From positions 310,001 to 374,000 of the forward strand of contig JADKIA010000031.1 in the NCBI GenBank assembly GCA_016721465.1: a stretch of DNA of 64,000 nucleotides. Direction: 5' to 3'. Position numbers and translations under genes: made by a program. Positions 9,245 to 17,944 of this stretch are shown here, piece after piece (the stretch's first letter is position 1; every line of letters begins with the position of its first letter). Source of the stretch: Ideonella sp. (lineage in GTDB: Bacteria > Pseudomonadota > Gammaproteobacteria > Burkholderiales > Burkholderiaceae_C). The notes under the pieces were generated by a model. It had not been told where the DNA came from and did not search any database. It was given only the letters and a program-made list of their open reading frames with translations.

Positions 9245-9499
9245 TCACTTCAGCGATTCAATCAGGTCGATGTAGTCCTGCATCGCCTCGTCGGTCGATT
9301 TGCCCTTGAGCGCGCTCCAGGCGTCCCACTTGGCGCGGCCAACCATGTCGGTGAAGCCAGGGCGTTTGCCTTCCACGTCGCCCGCGCTGGCTTGCTTGTA
9401 GAGCGAGTAGATCTTCAGCAGCGTCATGTTGTCGGGCTTGTCCGGCAACTGCTTGCTTTGTACGACGGCTTGTTCGAACTTGGTCTGGAGGCTGGCCAT
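9245..9499 (-). CDS. acyl-CoA-binding protein (ACBP)
   Basis: Soluble 84-residue four-helix acyl-CoA-binding protein, full length for the family. It binds long-chain acyl-CoA esters in the cytoplasm and ferries them between synthesis and use. The hallmark residues are LLKIYSLYKQAS, then GDVEGKRPGF, then KWDAWSALKG, the YKQAT/GD...P...KWDAW signature of ACBPs. The ATG begins MASLQTKFEQAV. It is divergent, about 100 bases apart, from a wax-ester/triacylglycerol synthase that uses acyl-CoA. This layout suggests joint control and substrate supply for neutral-lipid storage (inference). ACBPs are patchily distributed in bacteria. Confidence 0.93.
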   Translation of the reverse strand: MASLQTKFEQAVVQSKQLPDKPDNMTLLKIYSLYKQASAGDVEGKRPGFTDMVGRAKWDAWSALKGKSTDEAMQDYIDLIESLK

Positions 9500-9602
9500 G
9501 GTTGAGGGACCTTTCGTCTGCGTGACAATGGGCATTGACGCAGGCCATGTTACCCAGCATCGTGGCGGACCGCGTAGAGCAGTGACCCCAGGGAGACCGA
9601 GC

Positions 9603-11045
9603 ATGACCCACCCAGCCTCCAGCCGCATGTCGCGTGTGGACACCGCCTGGCTGCGCATGGACAACGACGTCAACCTGATGATGATCGTCGGTGTCTGGCT
9701 GCTCACGCCCGGGATCACCATGACGGCGCTGCGTGAGCGCATCGCCGACAAGCTGCTGCAGTACGAGCGTTTCAAGCAGAAGGTGGTCATCGACACCATG
9801 GGCGCCAACTGGGTGTTGGACGCTGATTTCGACATTGCCCGTCACGTGGTGCCGGAGTCGCTGGCCCGCAAGAAAGGCCAGAACGAGCGTGCCGCTCTGC
9901 AAGACCGCTGTGGTGCGTTGGCGGCCACGCCGCTGGACCCCGCTCGCCCGCTGTGGCAGTTTCACCTGGTGCCCCACTACGAAGGTGGCAGCGCCGTGGT
10001 GCTGCGCATTCACCATTGCATCGCCGACGGCATTGCGCTCACTTCGGTCATGAACTCGATCACCGATGGCGGCAGCGATCCGCCCAAGCGCCGATCGCGC
10101 AAGCACGAAGAAGACCCGCACGAGGGCGACTGGCTGGCCGAGGCCGTGCTCAAGCCGCTGACCGACATCGCTGCCAGGGCCGCAGGCATGTACGGCAATG
10201 GCGTGGCCAAGTCCATCGACATGCTGTCGCACCCGCAACAGGGCCTGCACAGCTCGGTGGACATGGCACGTTCCGGCCTGCAGGTGCTGCGCGACACGGC
10301 CGCACTCGCCTTGCTGGCCGACGATTCGCCCACTCGGCTCAAGGGCAAGGCCGGTGGCCAGAAGGTGGTGGCCTGGGGCGAGCCCATGCCACTGGACAAG
10401 GTGAAGGCCATTGGCAAAGCCTTGGGATGCTCGATCAACGACGTGCTGCTGGCCTGTGTGGCTGGCGCGATAGGCCGGTACCTGCATGACCATGGCGAGG
10501 ACCCGGCAGGCAAGGAGATCCGTGCCATGGTGCCGGTGAACTTGCGGCCGTTGGAGAAGGCCTGGCAGTTGGGCAACCGTTTTGGCCTTGCGCCACTGGT
10601 GCTGCCCATCGGCATCGACAACCCGGTGGAGCGCGTGTTCGCAGTGCGTCAGCGCATGGGTGATCTCAAGGGCAGCTATCAGCCGCTGCTGGCATTTGCG
10701 GTGTTGTCGGTGACGGGCTTGTTCATCAAGCCGGTGCAAGACGCGGTGCTGGACCTGTTCGCCAAGAAATCCACCGCGGTGATGACCAATGTGCCGGGGC
10801 CGACCACGCCGCTGAAGTTCTGCGGATCCACGCTGCGCCAGACCATGTTCTGGGTGCCCTCGTCCGGCAACATCGGCGTGGGGGTCAGCATCCTGAGCTA
10901 CGGCGGTGGCGTGCAGTTCGGCCTGATCACCGACCGGGCGCTGTGTCCCAAGCCGCAGCGCATCATCGACGGTTTCGAGCCCGAGTTCGACAAGCTGCTG
11001 TGCTTGGCGATGATGCTGCCGTGGGAGGTGGCCGAGGCGGCCTGA
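9603..11045 (+). CDS. wax ester synthase / diacylglycerol O-acyltransferase (WS/DGAT)
   Basis: Predicted membrane-associated acyltransferase of 480 residues that esterifies fatty alcohols or diacylglycerol with acyl-CoA to make storage wax esters or triacylglycerol. The catalytic HHxxxDG motif appears as HHCIADG near residue 140. VPVNLRP near 300 and NVPGPTTPLKFCG near 395 are further WS/DGAT blocks. The start MTHPASSRMSRVDTAW has GGGAGA eight bases upstream, and the family's N-terminal SxxDxxWL pattern is present. The stop lies 6 bases from the convergent rppH stop. A divergent ACBP gene could supply the acyl-CoA. Substrate preference (wax ester or TAG) cannot be read from sequence. Confidence 0.92.
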   Translation: MTHPASSRMSRVDTAWLRMDNDVNLMMIVGVWLLTPGITMTALRERIADKLLQYERFKQKVVIDTMGANWVLDADFDIARHVVPESLARKKGQNERAALQDRCGALAATPLDPARPLWQFHLVPHYEGGSAVVLRIHHCIADGIALTSVMNSITDGGSDPPKRRSRKHEEDPHEGDWLAEAVLKPLTDIAARAAGMYGNGVAKSIDMLSHPQQGLHSSVDMARSGLQVLRDTAALALLADDSPTRLKGKAGGQKVVAWGEPMPLDKVKAIGKALGCSINDVLLACVAGAIGRYLHDHGEDPAGKEIRAMVPVNLRPLEKAWQLGNRFGLAPLVLPIGIDNPVERVFAVRQRMGDLKGSYQPLLAFAVLSVTGLFIKPVQDAVLDLFAKKSTAVMTNVPGPTTPLKFCGSTLRQTMFWVPSSGNIGVGVSILSYGGGVQFGLITDRALCPKPQRIIDGFEPEFDKLLCLAMMLPWEVAEAA

Positions 11046-11051
11046 ACGGGC

Positions 11052-11711
11052 TCAGGGGCCGAGCTTGCGGCCTTCGATGCCTGGTGCTTCGGGCAAGTCC
11101 AGCGCTTGCGTGTCCAGCCCTTGGACGGCCGGGTCGCTCGCTTCACTTTGGTCGTCCGGCGCTTCGCCCTCCGCAGCGCTGCTGGTGTCCTGAAAGCGCG
11201 TGCGCATGCCGCCGCGAAGGAATCGGTTCGGGTGGTTCACCCGGGGCAGGAATCGGGCGAGCTCGGACAGGGCCATCTGGTACACATCGCGCTTGAATTC
11301 GATCACCAGATCGAGTGGCACCCAATATTCGTTCCAGCGCCAGGCGTCGAACTCGGGGTGGTCGGTGGCGCGCAGGTCCAGATCACTGTCTCGACCCACC
11401 AGGCGCAGCAAGAACCAGATCTGCTTTTGCCCGCGGTAGTGGCCACGCGCATCGCGCCGGATGAAGTGCTCGGGCACCTCGTAGCGCAACCAGTCGCGGG
11501 TGCGCGCCAGGATTCGCACGTGCTCGGGGCGCAGGCCCACTTCCTCGTGCAACTCGCGGAACATGGCCTGCTCGGGCGACTCGCCGTATTTGATGCCGCC
11601 CTGGGGGAACTGCCACGAGTGCGTGCGCAGTCGCTTGCCCCAGAACACCTGATTGCGCGAGTTGAGCAGGATGATGCCGACGTTGGGCCTGAAGCCTTCC
11701 CGGTCGAGCAT
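11052..11711 (-). CDS. rppH: RNA pyrophosphohydrolase RppH
   Basis: Nudix hydrolase of 219 residues that removes pyrophosphate from the 5' end of triphosphorylated mRNA, opening it to RNase E decay. The N-terminus MLDREGFRPNVGIILLN is characteristic. The Nudix box reads GGIKYGESP..AMFRELHEEVGL near residues 40-60, followed by YRGQKQIWFLL. The first 160 residues are the conserved enzyme; the acidic, Ser/Ala-rich tail of about 55 residues is an extension common in Burkholderiales and probably disordered. I chose ATG over an upstream TTG two codons earlier; GAGG precedes it. It is divergent from proS across an AT-rich gap and convergent with WS/DGAT. Confidence 0.95.
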   Translation of the reverse strand: MLDREGFRPNVGIILLNSRNQVFWGKRLRTHSWQFPQGGIKYGESPEQAMFRELHEEVGLRPEHVRILARTRDWLRYEVPEHFIRRDARGHYRGQKQIWFLLRLVGRDSDLDLRATDHPEFDAWRWNEYWVPLDLVIEFKRDVYQMALSELARFLPRVNHPNRFLRGGMRTRFQDTSSAAEGEAPDDQSEASDPAVQGLDTQALDLPEAPGIEGRKLGP

Positions 11712-11720
11712 AATCAAACC

Positions 11721-11736
11721 TCAATTTTTGAATTGA
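11721..11736. promoter_or_regulatory. AT-rich 16-bp palindrome between rppH and proS
   Basis: A perfect inverted repeat TCAATT-TTTG-AATTGA starts 9 bases upstream of the rppH start codon, in the only distinctly AT-rich stretch of this divergent gap. It could be an operator or part of the rppH leader. No factor can be assigned, and I do not see well-spaced -35/-10 boxes for either gene. Confidence 0.3.
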
Positions 11737-11869
11737 AATCATTATTGCACCGGCACCCTGCGGCGAGCGAACCCTCGCTTACCCGCATGCCTCTCGGCCA
11801 CCGTGCAAGGCCTGAGCGCGCTCGCAGCTGCTCGGCCCCTTCGATCCCCTGCATCCTCCAAGCCCACCC

Positions 11870-13612
11870 ATGAAAGCCTCCCAGTTCTTCATCTCCACCC
11901 TGAAGGAAGCACCCGCCGATGCCGAGGTGGTGAGCCATCAACTGATGATGCGGGCCGGCATGATCAAGCGCCTGGGCGCGGGCATCTACAGCTACATGCC
12001 GATGGGTTTGCGCGTGATCCGCAAAGTCGAGGCCATCATCCGCGAGGAGATGAACCGCGCCGGTGCGGTGGAGCTGCTGATGCCGGTGGTGCAGCCGGCC
12101 GAGCTGTGGCAGGAAACGGGGCGCTTTGGCAAGATGGGCCCTGAATTGCTGCGCGTGAAGGACCGGCACGATCGCGACTTCATCATTCAGCCGACCAGCG
12201 AAGAGGTGGTCACCGACATCGCGCGGCAAGAGCTGCGCAGCTACCGCCAGCTGCCGCGGAATTTCTATCACATCCAGACCAAATTCCGCGATGAGCGCCG
12301 GCCGCGTTTTGGCGTGATGCGTGGCCGCGAGTTCACGATGAAGGATGCGTACTCGTTCGATCGCGACGTGGAATCCGGCCGACGCAGCTACCAGGCCATG
12401 TACGACGCCTACTGCCGCATCTTCGACCGCATGGGCCTGCGCTACCGCGCAGTCGCGGCCGATTCGGGCGCGATCGGCGGCGATTCATCGCAGGAGTTCC
12501 AGGTGATCGCCGAGACCGGTGAGGACGCCATCGTCTACTGCCCGCAAAGTGACTACGCGGCCAACATCGAGAAGGCCGAGGCGGCCGCGCCAGGCGCGCG
12601 CCCGGCAGCCATCGAGGCGATGACCAAGACACCCACGCCGGGCAAGAGCACCTGCGGCGATGTGGCGCAACTGTTGGGGTTGCCGCTGCAGCGCACCGTA
12701 AAGTCCCTGGTGCTGGCCACCGATCAGCTGGACGACAAGGGCGATATCCTCAAATCCACCGTTTGGTTGCTGCTGGTGCGCGGGGACCATGACCTCAACG
12801 AGGTCAAGGCCGCCAAGGTCGAGGGCCTGAAGGAAGGCTACCGCTTCGCCACCGTGGCGGAAATCGAAGACCACTTCGGCTGCAAGCCCGGTTACCTGGG
12901 ACCGATCGGCTTGAGCAAGCCTGTCAAGGTGATCGCCGACCGCGAGGTGGCCGCGATGGCCGACTTCATCTGCGGTGCCAACGAGCCGGACTTCCACCTC
13001 ACTGGCGTGAACTGGGGGCGTGACCTGCCCGAGCCCGATGTCGTGGCGGATCTGCGCAATGTGCTGGCCGGCGACCCCTCGCCCGATGGCAAGGGTTCCT
13101 TGGCCATCCAGCGCGGCATCGAGGTGGGCCATGTATTCCTGCTGGGCACCAAGTACAGCGAGCCCATGCGCGCCACCTACCTGGACGAGACCGGCAAGCC
13201 ACGGTTGATGGTGATGGGCTGCTATGGCATCGGCGTCACGCGCCTGCTGGGCGCCGCCATTGAGCAGAACAACGACGAGCGCGGCATCGTCTGGCCGACG
13301 GCCATGGCGCCGTTCGCGGCCGTGATCTGCCCCATTGGCTACGACCGCAGCGCCGAGGTGCGCGCGGCTGCCGATGCGCTCTACGCGCAATTGATGGCGC
13401 AAGGTGTCGACGTGATGCTGGACGACCGCGGCGAGCGCCCGGGCGCAATGTTTGCTGATTGGGAACTGATCGGCGCACCGCAGCGCGTGGTGTTCTCGGA
13501 CCGTGGCCTCAAGGCCGGCACCGTTGAGCTGCAGGGTCGGCGTGAAGCGCAGGCCACGGTGGTGCCGTTGGCGGATGTCGCGGCCCTGGTCAAGGAGCGA
13601 TTGAACGCATGA
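11870..13612 (+). CDS. proS: prolyl-tRNA synthetase ProRS (bacterial type)
   Basis: Class II aminoacyl-tRNA synthetase of 580 residues charging tRNA-Pro. The N-terminal KASQFFISTLKEAPADAE is typical. Motif 2 is FRDERRPRFGVMRGREFTMKDAYSF near residue 140, and motif 3 is MVMGCYGIGVTRLL near 445. Between them lies the roughly 180-residue YbaK-like editing insertion (about 220-400) that hydrolyses Ala-tRNA-Pro and marks the bacterial form. The anticodon-binding domain is at the C-terminus (DDRGERPGAMFADWELIG). Its TGA overlaps the ATG of the following lytic transglycosylase gene (ATGA), so the two are probably co-translated. It is divergent from rppH. Confidence 0.97.
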   Translation: MKASQFFISTLKEAPADAEVVSHQLMMRAGMIKRLGAGIYSYMPMGLRVIRKVEAIIREEMNRAGAVELLMPVVQPAELWQETGRFGKMGPELLRVKDRHDRDFIIQPTSEEVVTDIARQELRSYRQLPRNFYHIQTKFRDERRPRFGVMRGREFTMKDAYSFDRDVESGRRSYQAMYDAYCRIFDRMGLRYRAVAADSGAIGGDSSQEFQVIAETGEDAIVYCPQSDYAANIEKAEAAAPGARPAAIEAMTKTPTPGKSTCGDVAQLLGLPLQRTVKSLVLATDQLDDKGDILKSTVWLLLVRGDHDLNEVKAAKVEGLKEGYRFATVAEIEDHFGCKPGYLGPIGLSKPVKVIADREVAAMADFICGANEPDFHLTGVNWGRDLPEPDVVADLRNVLAGDPSPDGKGSLAIQRGIEVGHVFLLGTKYSEPMRATYLDETGKPRLMVMGCYGIGVTRLLGAAIEQNNDERGIVWPTAMAPFAAVICPIGYDRSAEVRAAADALYAQLMAQGVDVMLDDRGERPGAMFADWELIGAPQRVVFSDRGLKAGTVELQGRREAQATVVPLADVAALVKERLNA

Positions 13613-14229
13613 GCGGTTTGCGGCGCCGCGCGCTGTGTCTGGCGCCGGCGCTGGGCGCCGTTGTCGGCGCCTTGCCCCCATCCGCCAGGGCCGGTGCGCA
13701 GGCAGAGGAGCCCTTGATCGACTCGGTGCGCACGGCCTTGTCCGCCGCCATCGCCAGTGCCGCGCCGCCGCGTCCGGCCTTCGCCAGTACCGAAGCGCGC
13801 ATGGCTTATCTGCGCTGGCTCAGTGCCACCAGCGAACGGCTGAAGCGACGGCACAGCGAACACAGCACACGCGTCGAATTCCTGCAGACCGCCTGGTATG
13901 AGAGCAAGCGCGCCGGTTTGGAGCCCGATCTGGTGCTGGGGCTGGTGCAGGTCGAGAGCGCCTTTCGCAAGTACGCCATCAGCGCCGTGGGGGCACGCGG
14001 TTACATGCAGGTCATGCCGTTCTGGGCCCGCCTGATTGGCGATGGCGACCCGGCCCGCCTGTTTCACATGCAGACCAACCTGCGCTTTGGGTGCGTGATC
14101 CTGCGCCACTACCTGGACCGCGAGGGTGGCGACCTGTTCCTGGCACTGGGCCGCTACAACGGCAGCCGTGGGCGGCCGGAATATCCGAGCGCGGTGTTCG
14201 CGGCGCGCCAGCAGTGGCAGGTGAAGTGA
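13609..14229 (+). CDS. lytic transglycosylase domain protein (SLT family 1)
   Basis: Exported muramidase-like protein of 206 residues that would cleave peptidoglycan to 1,6-anhydro products. A signal peptide (RRRALCLAPALGAVVGALPPSARA) precedes the mature part. The SLT core is LVLGLVQVESAFRKYAIS with catalytic Glu in VES, followed by GARGYMQVMPFW, and ends with LALGRYNGSRG. It starts at an ATG overlapping the proS stop. The proS-SLT coupling recurs in Burkholderiales as I recall it, but its functional meaning is not obvious. It converges with ubiX with a 33-base gap and no clear terminator. Confidence 0.9.
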   Translation: MSGLRRRALCLAPALGAVVGALPPSARAGAQAEEPLIDSVRTALSAAIASAAPPRPAFASTEARMAYLRWLSATSERLKRRHSEHSTRVEFLQTAWYESKRAGLEPDLVLGLVQVESAFRKYAISAVGARGYMQVMPFWARLIGDGDPARLFHMQTNLRFGCVILRHYLDREGGDLFLALGRYNGSRGRPEYPSAVFAARQQWQVK

Positions 14230-14262
14230 GCGAGCGGAACTGCGCGCAACGACGGCACAAGG

Positions 14263-14832
14263 TCAGCGCCGAAGCCCGGTCCACTCCCGCGGCTGCGCCT
14301 TGTCGGCGCCCAGAAGGCACAGTACGCGCTCGACACTCTCGGACACCAGCTCGTCGATGCTGGTGGGGCGGTGATAGAAGGCGGGCAGCGGCGGGAAGAC
14401 GATGCCGCCCATCTCGGTCACCGCCGTCATGTTGCGCAAGTGAGCCAGGTTGAATGGCGTCTCGCGCACCATCAGCAGCAGTGGCCGGCGCTCTTTGAGC
14501 GTGACATCGGCGGCGCGGGTGAGCAGGTTGTCCGACAGGCCATGGGCGATCGCGGCCAGGCTCTTCATCGAACATGGCGCCACCACCATCGCGCTCGCGG
14601 GAAAACTGCCACTGGCCACGCAGGCACCGACGTCACCGACCGCATAGGCCTGCGATGCCAGGCCTTCGACGGCCGCTCGGTCCAGGCCCAGCTCATGGTG
14701 GGCGTTGAGAACGCCCGCGGCGGTAACGACCAAGTGGGTCTCGATACCCAGTTCACGCGTTCGTTGCAGCAGCCGCACGCCATACACCGCACCACTGGCG
14801 CCGGTGATGCCGACGACCAGCCGCCTGGTCAT
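14263..14832 (-). CDS. ubiX: flavin prenyltransferase UbiX
   Basis: Cytoplasmic enzyme of 189 residues that prenylates FMN with dimethylallyl phosphate to make the prenyl-FMN cofactor of UbiD decarboxylases, needed for ubiquinone synthesis. The N-terminal GITGASGAVYGVRLL is the FMN-binding motif; VVAPCSMKSLAAIAHG, and the C-terminal RETPFNLAHLRNM and GGIVFPPLPAFYH are diagnostic. The length is normal. ubiD is not in the window. It is last in the minus-strand run hemA-prfA-prmC-(OMP)-grxD-ubiX, 31 bases after grxD. Confidence 0.96.
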   Translation of the reverse strand: MTRRLVVGITGASGAVYGVRLLQRTRELGIETHLVVTAAGVLNAHHELGLDRAAVEGLASQAYAVGDVGACVASGSFPASAMVVAPCSMKSLAAIAHGLSDNLLTRAADVTLKERRPLLLMVRETPFNLAHLRNMTAVTEMGGIVFPPLPAFYHRPTSIDELVSESVERVLCLLGADKAQPREWTGLRR

Positions 14833-14863
14833 CGCGTGCCCGTCAACTGGCCGCGGTCGGCCG

Positions 14864-15178
14864 TCACTGGGCCGACAACATCTGCTGCAACTCGCCCGAC
14901 TCGTACATCTCCATCATGATGTCCGAGCCACCGACGAACTCGCCATTCACATAGAGCTGCGGGATGGTGGGCCAGTTGGCGTACTCCTTGATGCCCTGAC
15001 GGATCCCGTCGTCATCCAGCACGTTGACCGTGGTCGGCTGGCTGACGCCACAGGCCTTGAGCACCTGGATGGCGCGGCCGGAGAAACCGCACATCGGAAA
15101 CTGCGCGCTGCCCTTCATGAACAGCACCACGCGGTTGCCTTTGACGATGCCGTCGATTTTCTGTTGGATGTCGCTCAT
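14864..15178 (-). CDS. grxD: monothiol glutaredoxin, Grx4 family
   Basis: Small protein of 104 residues with the CGFS active site (MCGFSGRAIQVLKACGV). It belongs to the monothiol glutaredoxins that bind and transfer [2Fe-2S] clusters, usually with BolA, rather than reducing disulfides. WPTIPQLYVNGEFVGGSDI is the glutathione-binding segment. The start MSDIQQKIDGIVKG is conserved and preceded by AAGGCGAG. It sits between the outer-membrane-like gene and ubiX on the minus strand, in the usual hemA-prfA-prmC-grxD order. Confidence 0.97.
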   Translation of the reverse strand: MSDIQQKIDGIVKGNRVVLFMKGSAQFPMCGFSGRAIQVLKACGVSQPTTVNVLDDDGIRQGIKEYANWPTIPQLYVNGEFVGGSDIMMEMYESGELQQMLSAQ

Positions 15179-15283
15179 GGGAGGGCTCGCCTTGGGAAGA
15201 GTTCAAAGGCGCAACTTTAATCGGCTTGGGCAAGCCCGTGCCAGGGACAGCCGTTTTGGCCCGATCAGCTGTCGGGCCGGATT

Positions 15284-15814
15284 TCAGAAGCTGTAATTCA
15301 TGCCCAGCCGGACCACTGGCTGCAAGCGCAGGTCGCGCACGGCGTCGCCCACACTCAGGCCGCCATTGAGCACCCGACCAAGTCGCACGGCCGCACCCAG
15401 GCTTTGGGCGGCCAAGCCGAAGTCGGCCTGGAAGCCCCAATCGCCACGCCCACCGTTGCCGCTCAGGCCGAACCCCAGGTAGGGCCAGGCATTGCGGGGA
15501 TCGTTGTCGGCGCTGCCCAGGGGGCCAAAGCGCTGGTTCAACAGCAGGCCGCTGGTGACATGCACGGTGCTGGTCTGGCTGAAACGCAAGGCTTCCAGCG
15601 GATAGTCACCCAGCAGCCGCGCCGTTTGCAGCCCCATGGGCGCGATCGTGCCGAAGCCACCGAAGTTGCTGCGTGGCATCGTGGACTCGAGTTCCAGGCG
15701 AGCCTGCCAGCCGGGTCCACCCAGCCCGGACGCTGGCGCCGTCAATCCGTCGGCCTGGCTCAGCAACGGCGCGCAGGCCAACATCAATGCCAGGATCGTG
15801 CGGGATGGGAACAT
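15284..15814 (-). CDS. hypothetical exported protein, possible small outer-membrane barrel
   Basis: Unrecognised protein of 176 residues. It has a clear signal peptide (MFPSRTILALMLACAPLLSQA), then glycine-rich alternating segments such as NAWPYLGFGLSGNGGRGDWGFQADFGLA. It ends MNYSF, with the terminal aromatic typical of outer-membrane barrels recognised by the BAM machinery. A very good ribosome site (AAAGGAG, 6 bases of spacing) fixes the start. It is inserted between prmC and grxD on the same strand. The beta-barrel call is inferred from composition and the C-terminus. Function unknown. Confidence 0.7.
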   Translation of the reverse strand: MFPSRTILALMLACAPLLSQADGLTAPASGLGGPGWQARLELESTMPRSNFGGFGTIAPMGLQTARLLGDYPLEALRFSQTSTVHVTSGLLLNQRFGPLGSADNDPRNAWPYLGFGLSGNGGRGDWGFQADFGLAAQSLGAAVRLGRVLNGGLSVGDAVRDLRLQPVVRLGMNYSF

Positions 15815-15938
15815 GACCAGCTCCTTTGCAACGTGAGCACCAGACCATCGTACGCTGCACCGACCCCGCCAGGTGGCATTGCAGGTGTGAGAAAGGGTGC
15901 CATTTGCGGCTTCGCAAGCTCGCTGCGATGGGCACTGG

Positions 15939-16787
15939 TCAGTCGCCGCCCCAATGCCCACCGGTGCACCGTGTGCGGCCGTCGATGTCCAGGCGTGTCG
16001 TCACGTCGACAAAGCCGGCCGCAGCCAGCAACCGGGCCACTGCATTGGCCTGGTCCCAGCCATGCTCCAACAGCAACCTACCGCCGGCATTCAGATGCCG
16101 TGGTGCGCCCGCAACGATGTCGCGCAAGGCATCCAGGCCATCGGGACCCGATGTGAGCGCCATGATCGGCTCGTGTCGCAGTGCGGGCAGGTGGGTATCG
16201 CTCTCGCGGATGTAAGGTGGGTTCGCGACGATCAAATCGAAGCGAATCTGGCTGCTCAGGGCCTGCCACCACGCACCCAGGGCGAATTGCACCGACAAGC
16301 CCAGGCGCAGGGCATTCGCCTGCGCCTGGGCCAGCGCCTCGGGGCTCAGGTCGGTGGCGGTGACACGGGCCGGCGGCGATCGGCCCCGCAGCGCGCTGGC
16401 CAGCGACAGGGCAATGGCGCCACTGCCGGTTCCCAGGTCCAGCAAGTCGAGCGGGCGGCCCGAGGGCATGGCGGCGCAGCACTCCAGGGCCCAGTCCACC
16501 AGGGTCTCGGTGTCCGGCCGCGGCACCAGCACGGCCGGTGACACCTGCAGCACCAGGCCATGGAACTCGTGCTCGCCGGTCACGTAGGCCAGGGGCTCTC
16601 CGGACGCCCGCCGTTGGCAATCGGCGAGGTACCGGCTTGCCAGCACCGCCGGAAGCCCATGGTCGTCGTGTGCCACCAACCAGGCCCGGCCGCACTGCAT
16701 CAGGTGCCCCAGCAGCAACTGAGCGTCCAGCCGCCCCAGCCCCAGCGCTTGCGCAGTGGCCAACGCTTGGGCCACGCTGAGGCTCAC
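15939..16787 (-). CDS. prmC: release factor glutamine methyltransferase PrmC
   Basis: S-adenosylmethionine-dependent methyltransferase of 282 residues that modifies the GGQ glutamine of release factors RF1 and RF2. The N-terminal helical domain is followed by the SAM site LLDLGTGSGAIALSLA near residue 118 and the catalytic IVANPPYI near 190. LVPRPDTETLVDWAL is also diagnostic. It starts with GTG overlapping the prfA stop (GTGA), directly coupling it to its substrate gene. The order hemA-prfA-prmC is conserved in proteobacteria. Confidence 0.97.
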   Translation of the reverse strand: MSLSVAQALATAQALGLGRLDAQLLLGHLMQCGRAWLVAHDDHGLPAVLASRYLADCQRRASGEPLAYVTGEHEFHGLVLQVSPAVLVPRPDTETLVDWALECCAAMPSGRPLDLLDLGTGSGAIALSLASALRGRSPPARVTATDLSPEALAQAQANALRLGLSVQFALGAWWQALSSQIRFDLIVANPPYIRESDTHLPALRHEPIMALTSGPDGLDALRDIVAGAPRHLNAGGRLLLEHGWDQANAVARLLAAAGFVDVTTRLDIDGRTRCTGGHWGGD

Positions 16788-17866
16788 ACGGCACCTTCCA
16801 GTGCGGCGAGCTGGTTCTGGGCTTGTGCCGACTGCAGCGCCGCAATCACGTCCCCCAGATCGCCTTCCATGATCGCGCCCAGCTTGTACAGCGTGAGGTT
16901 GATGCGGTGGTCGGTGAGCCGCCCCTGCGGAAAGTTGTAGGTGCGGATGCGATCGGACCGGTCACCCGTGCCCACCAGGCTCTTGCGCGTGGCGGCTTCC
17001 TTGGCCTCTCGTTCGATGCGCTCCTTGTCACGCAGGCGCGCAAGCAGCACCGCCATGGCCTTGGCCTTGTTGCGGTGCTGGGATCGGTCGTCCTGGCACT
17101 CGGCCACGATGCCGGTGGGCAGGTGGGTGATGCGGATGGCCGAGTCGGTCTTGTTGACGTGCTGGCCGCCGGCCCCGCTGGCGCGAAAGGTGTCGATGCG
17201 CAGCTCGGACGGGTTGATGTTGACCTCAGCCGCCTCGTCCGGCTCGGGCATCACCGCCACGGTGCAGGCACTGGTGTGGATGCGTCCTTGCGATTCGGTG
17301 GCGGGCACGCGCTGTACCCGGTGGCCGCCGGACTCGAACTTGAGTTGGCCATACACCGCTTCGCCCTCGATGCGCAGCACCAGTTCCTTGTAGCCGCCCA
17401 GGTCGCTGGCATTTTCGCTCAGCACCTCGCTGCGCCAACCTTGGCGTTCGCAGAAGCGCAGGTACATGCGAGCCAGGTCGGCGGCAAAGAGGGCGGACTC
17501 TTCGCCGCCGGTACCGGCGCGGATTTCCAGGAAGGCCGGGCGGGCGTCATCCGGGTCGCGGGGCAGCAACGCGGACTGCAGCTCGGCCAGAAGCCGCACC
17601 AGATCGGCCTGGGCGCTGGCGATTTCCTCGCGCGCCATGTCGGCCATTTCAGCGTCCTCGAGCATGCCGCGCGCGGACTCGAGGTCGGCCTCGCGCTGCT
17701 CGTAACGTTTGAATTGATCGACCACAGCGGCCACCTCGGCCTGTTCGCGCGCGAGCGAGCGGTACCGTTGCATGTCGGTTGTGACCTGCGGATCGGCCAG
17801 GTGCGCGTCCAGCTCGGTCAGGCGCATGGCCAGTCGCTGGAGCTGCAGGCGCAGTGAATCTTTCAT
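16784..17866 (-). CDS. prfA: peptide chain release factor 1
   Basis: RF1 of 360 residues, terminating translation at UAA and UAG. The peptidyl-hydrolase loop GAGGQHVNKTDSAIRITHLPTG contains the essential GGQ. The domain around ACTVAVMPEPDE and the C-terminal RIRTYNFPQGRLTDHRINLTLYKL are typical. The start at MKDSLRLQLQRL gives normal length but has only a weak Shine-Dalgarno; an upstream in-frame start adds a proline-rich 15 residues. Its stop overlaps the GTG of prmC. hemA ends about 80 bases upstream on the same strand. Confidence 0.96.
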   Translation of the reverse strand: MKDSLRLQLQRLAMRLTELDAHLADPQVTTDMQRYRSLAREQAEVAAVVDQFKRYEQREADLESARGMLEDAEMADMAREEIASAQADLVRLLAELQSALLPRDPDDARPAFLEIRAGTGGEESALFAADLARMYLRFCERQGWRSEVLSENASDLGGYKELVLRIEGEAVYGQLKFESGGHRVQRVPATESQGRIHTSACTVAVMPEPDEAAEVNINPSELRIDTFRASGAGGQHVNKTDSAIRITHLPTGIVAECQDDRSQHRNKAKAMAVLLARLRDKERIEREAKEAATRKSLVGTGDRSDRIRTYNFPQGRLTDHRINLTLYKLGAIMEGDLGDVIAALQSAQAQNQLAALEGAV

Positions 17867-17944
17867 GGGGGGCGGCGGTTCAGGCTGGCGATCATTGGGG
17901 CACGGCGCCACGAGGGCCGTGATGTGCGAGAGCGGCGGTGGCCG

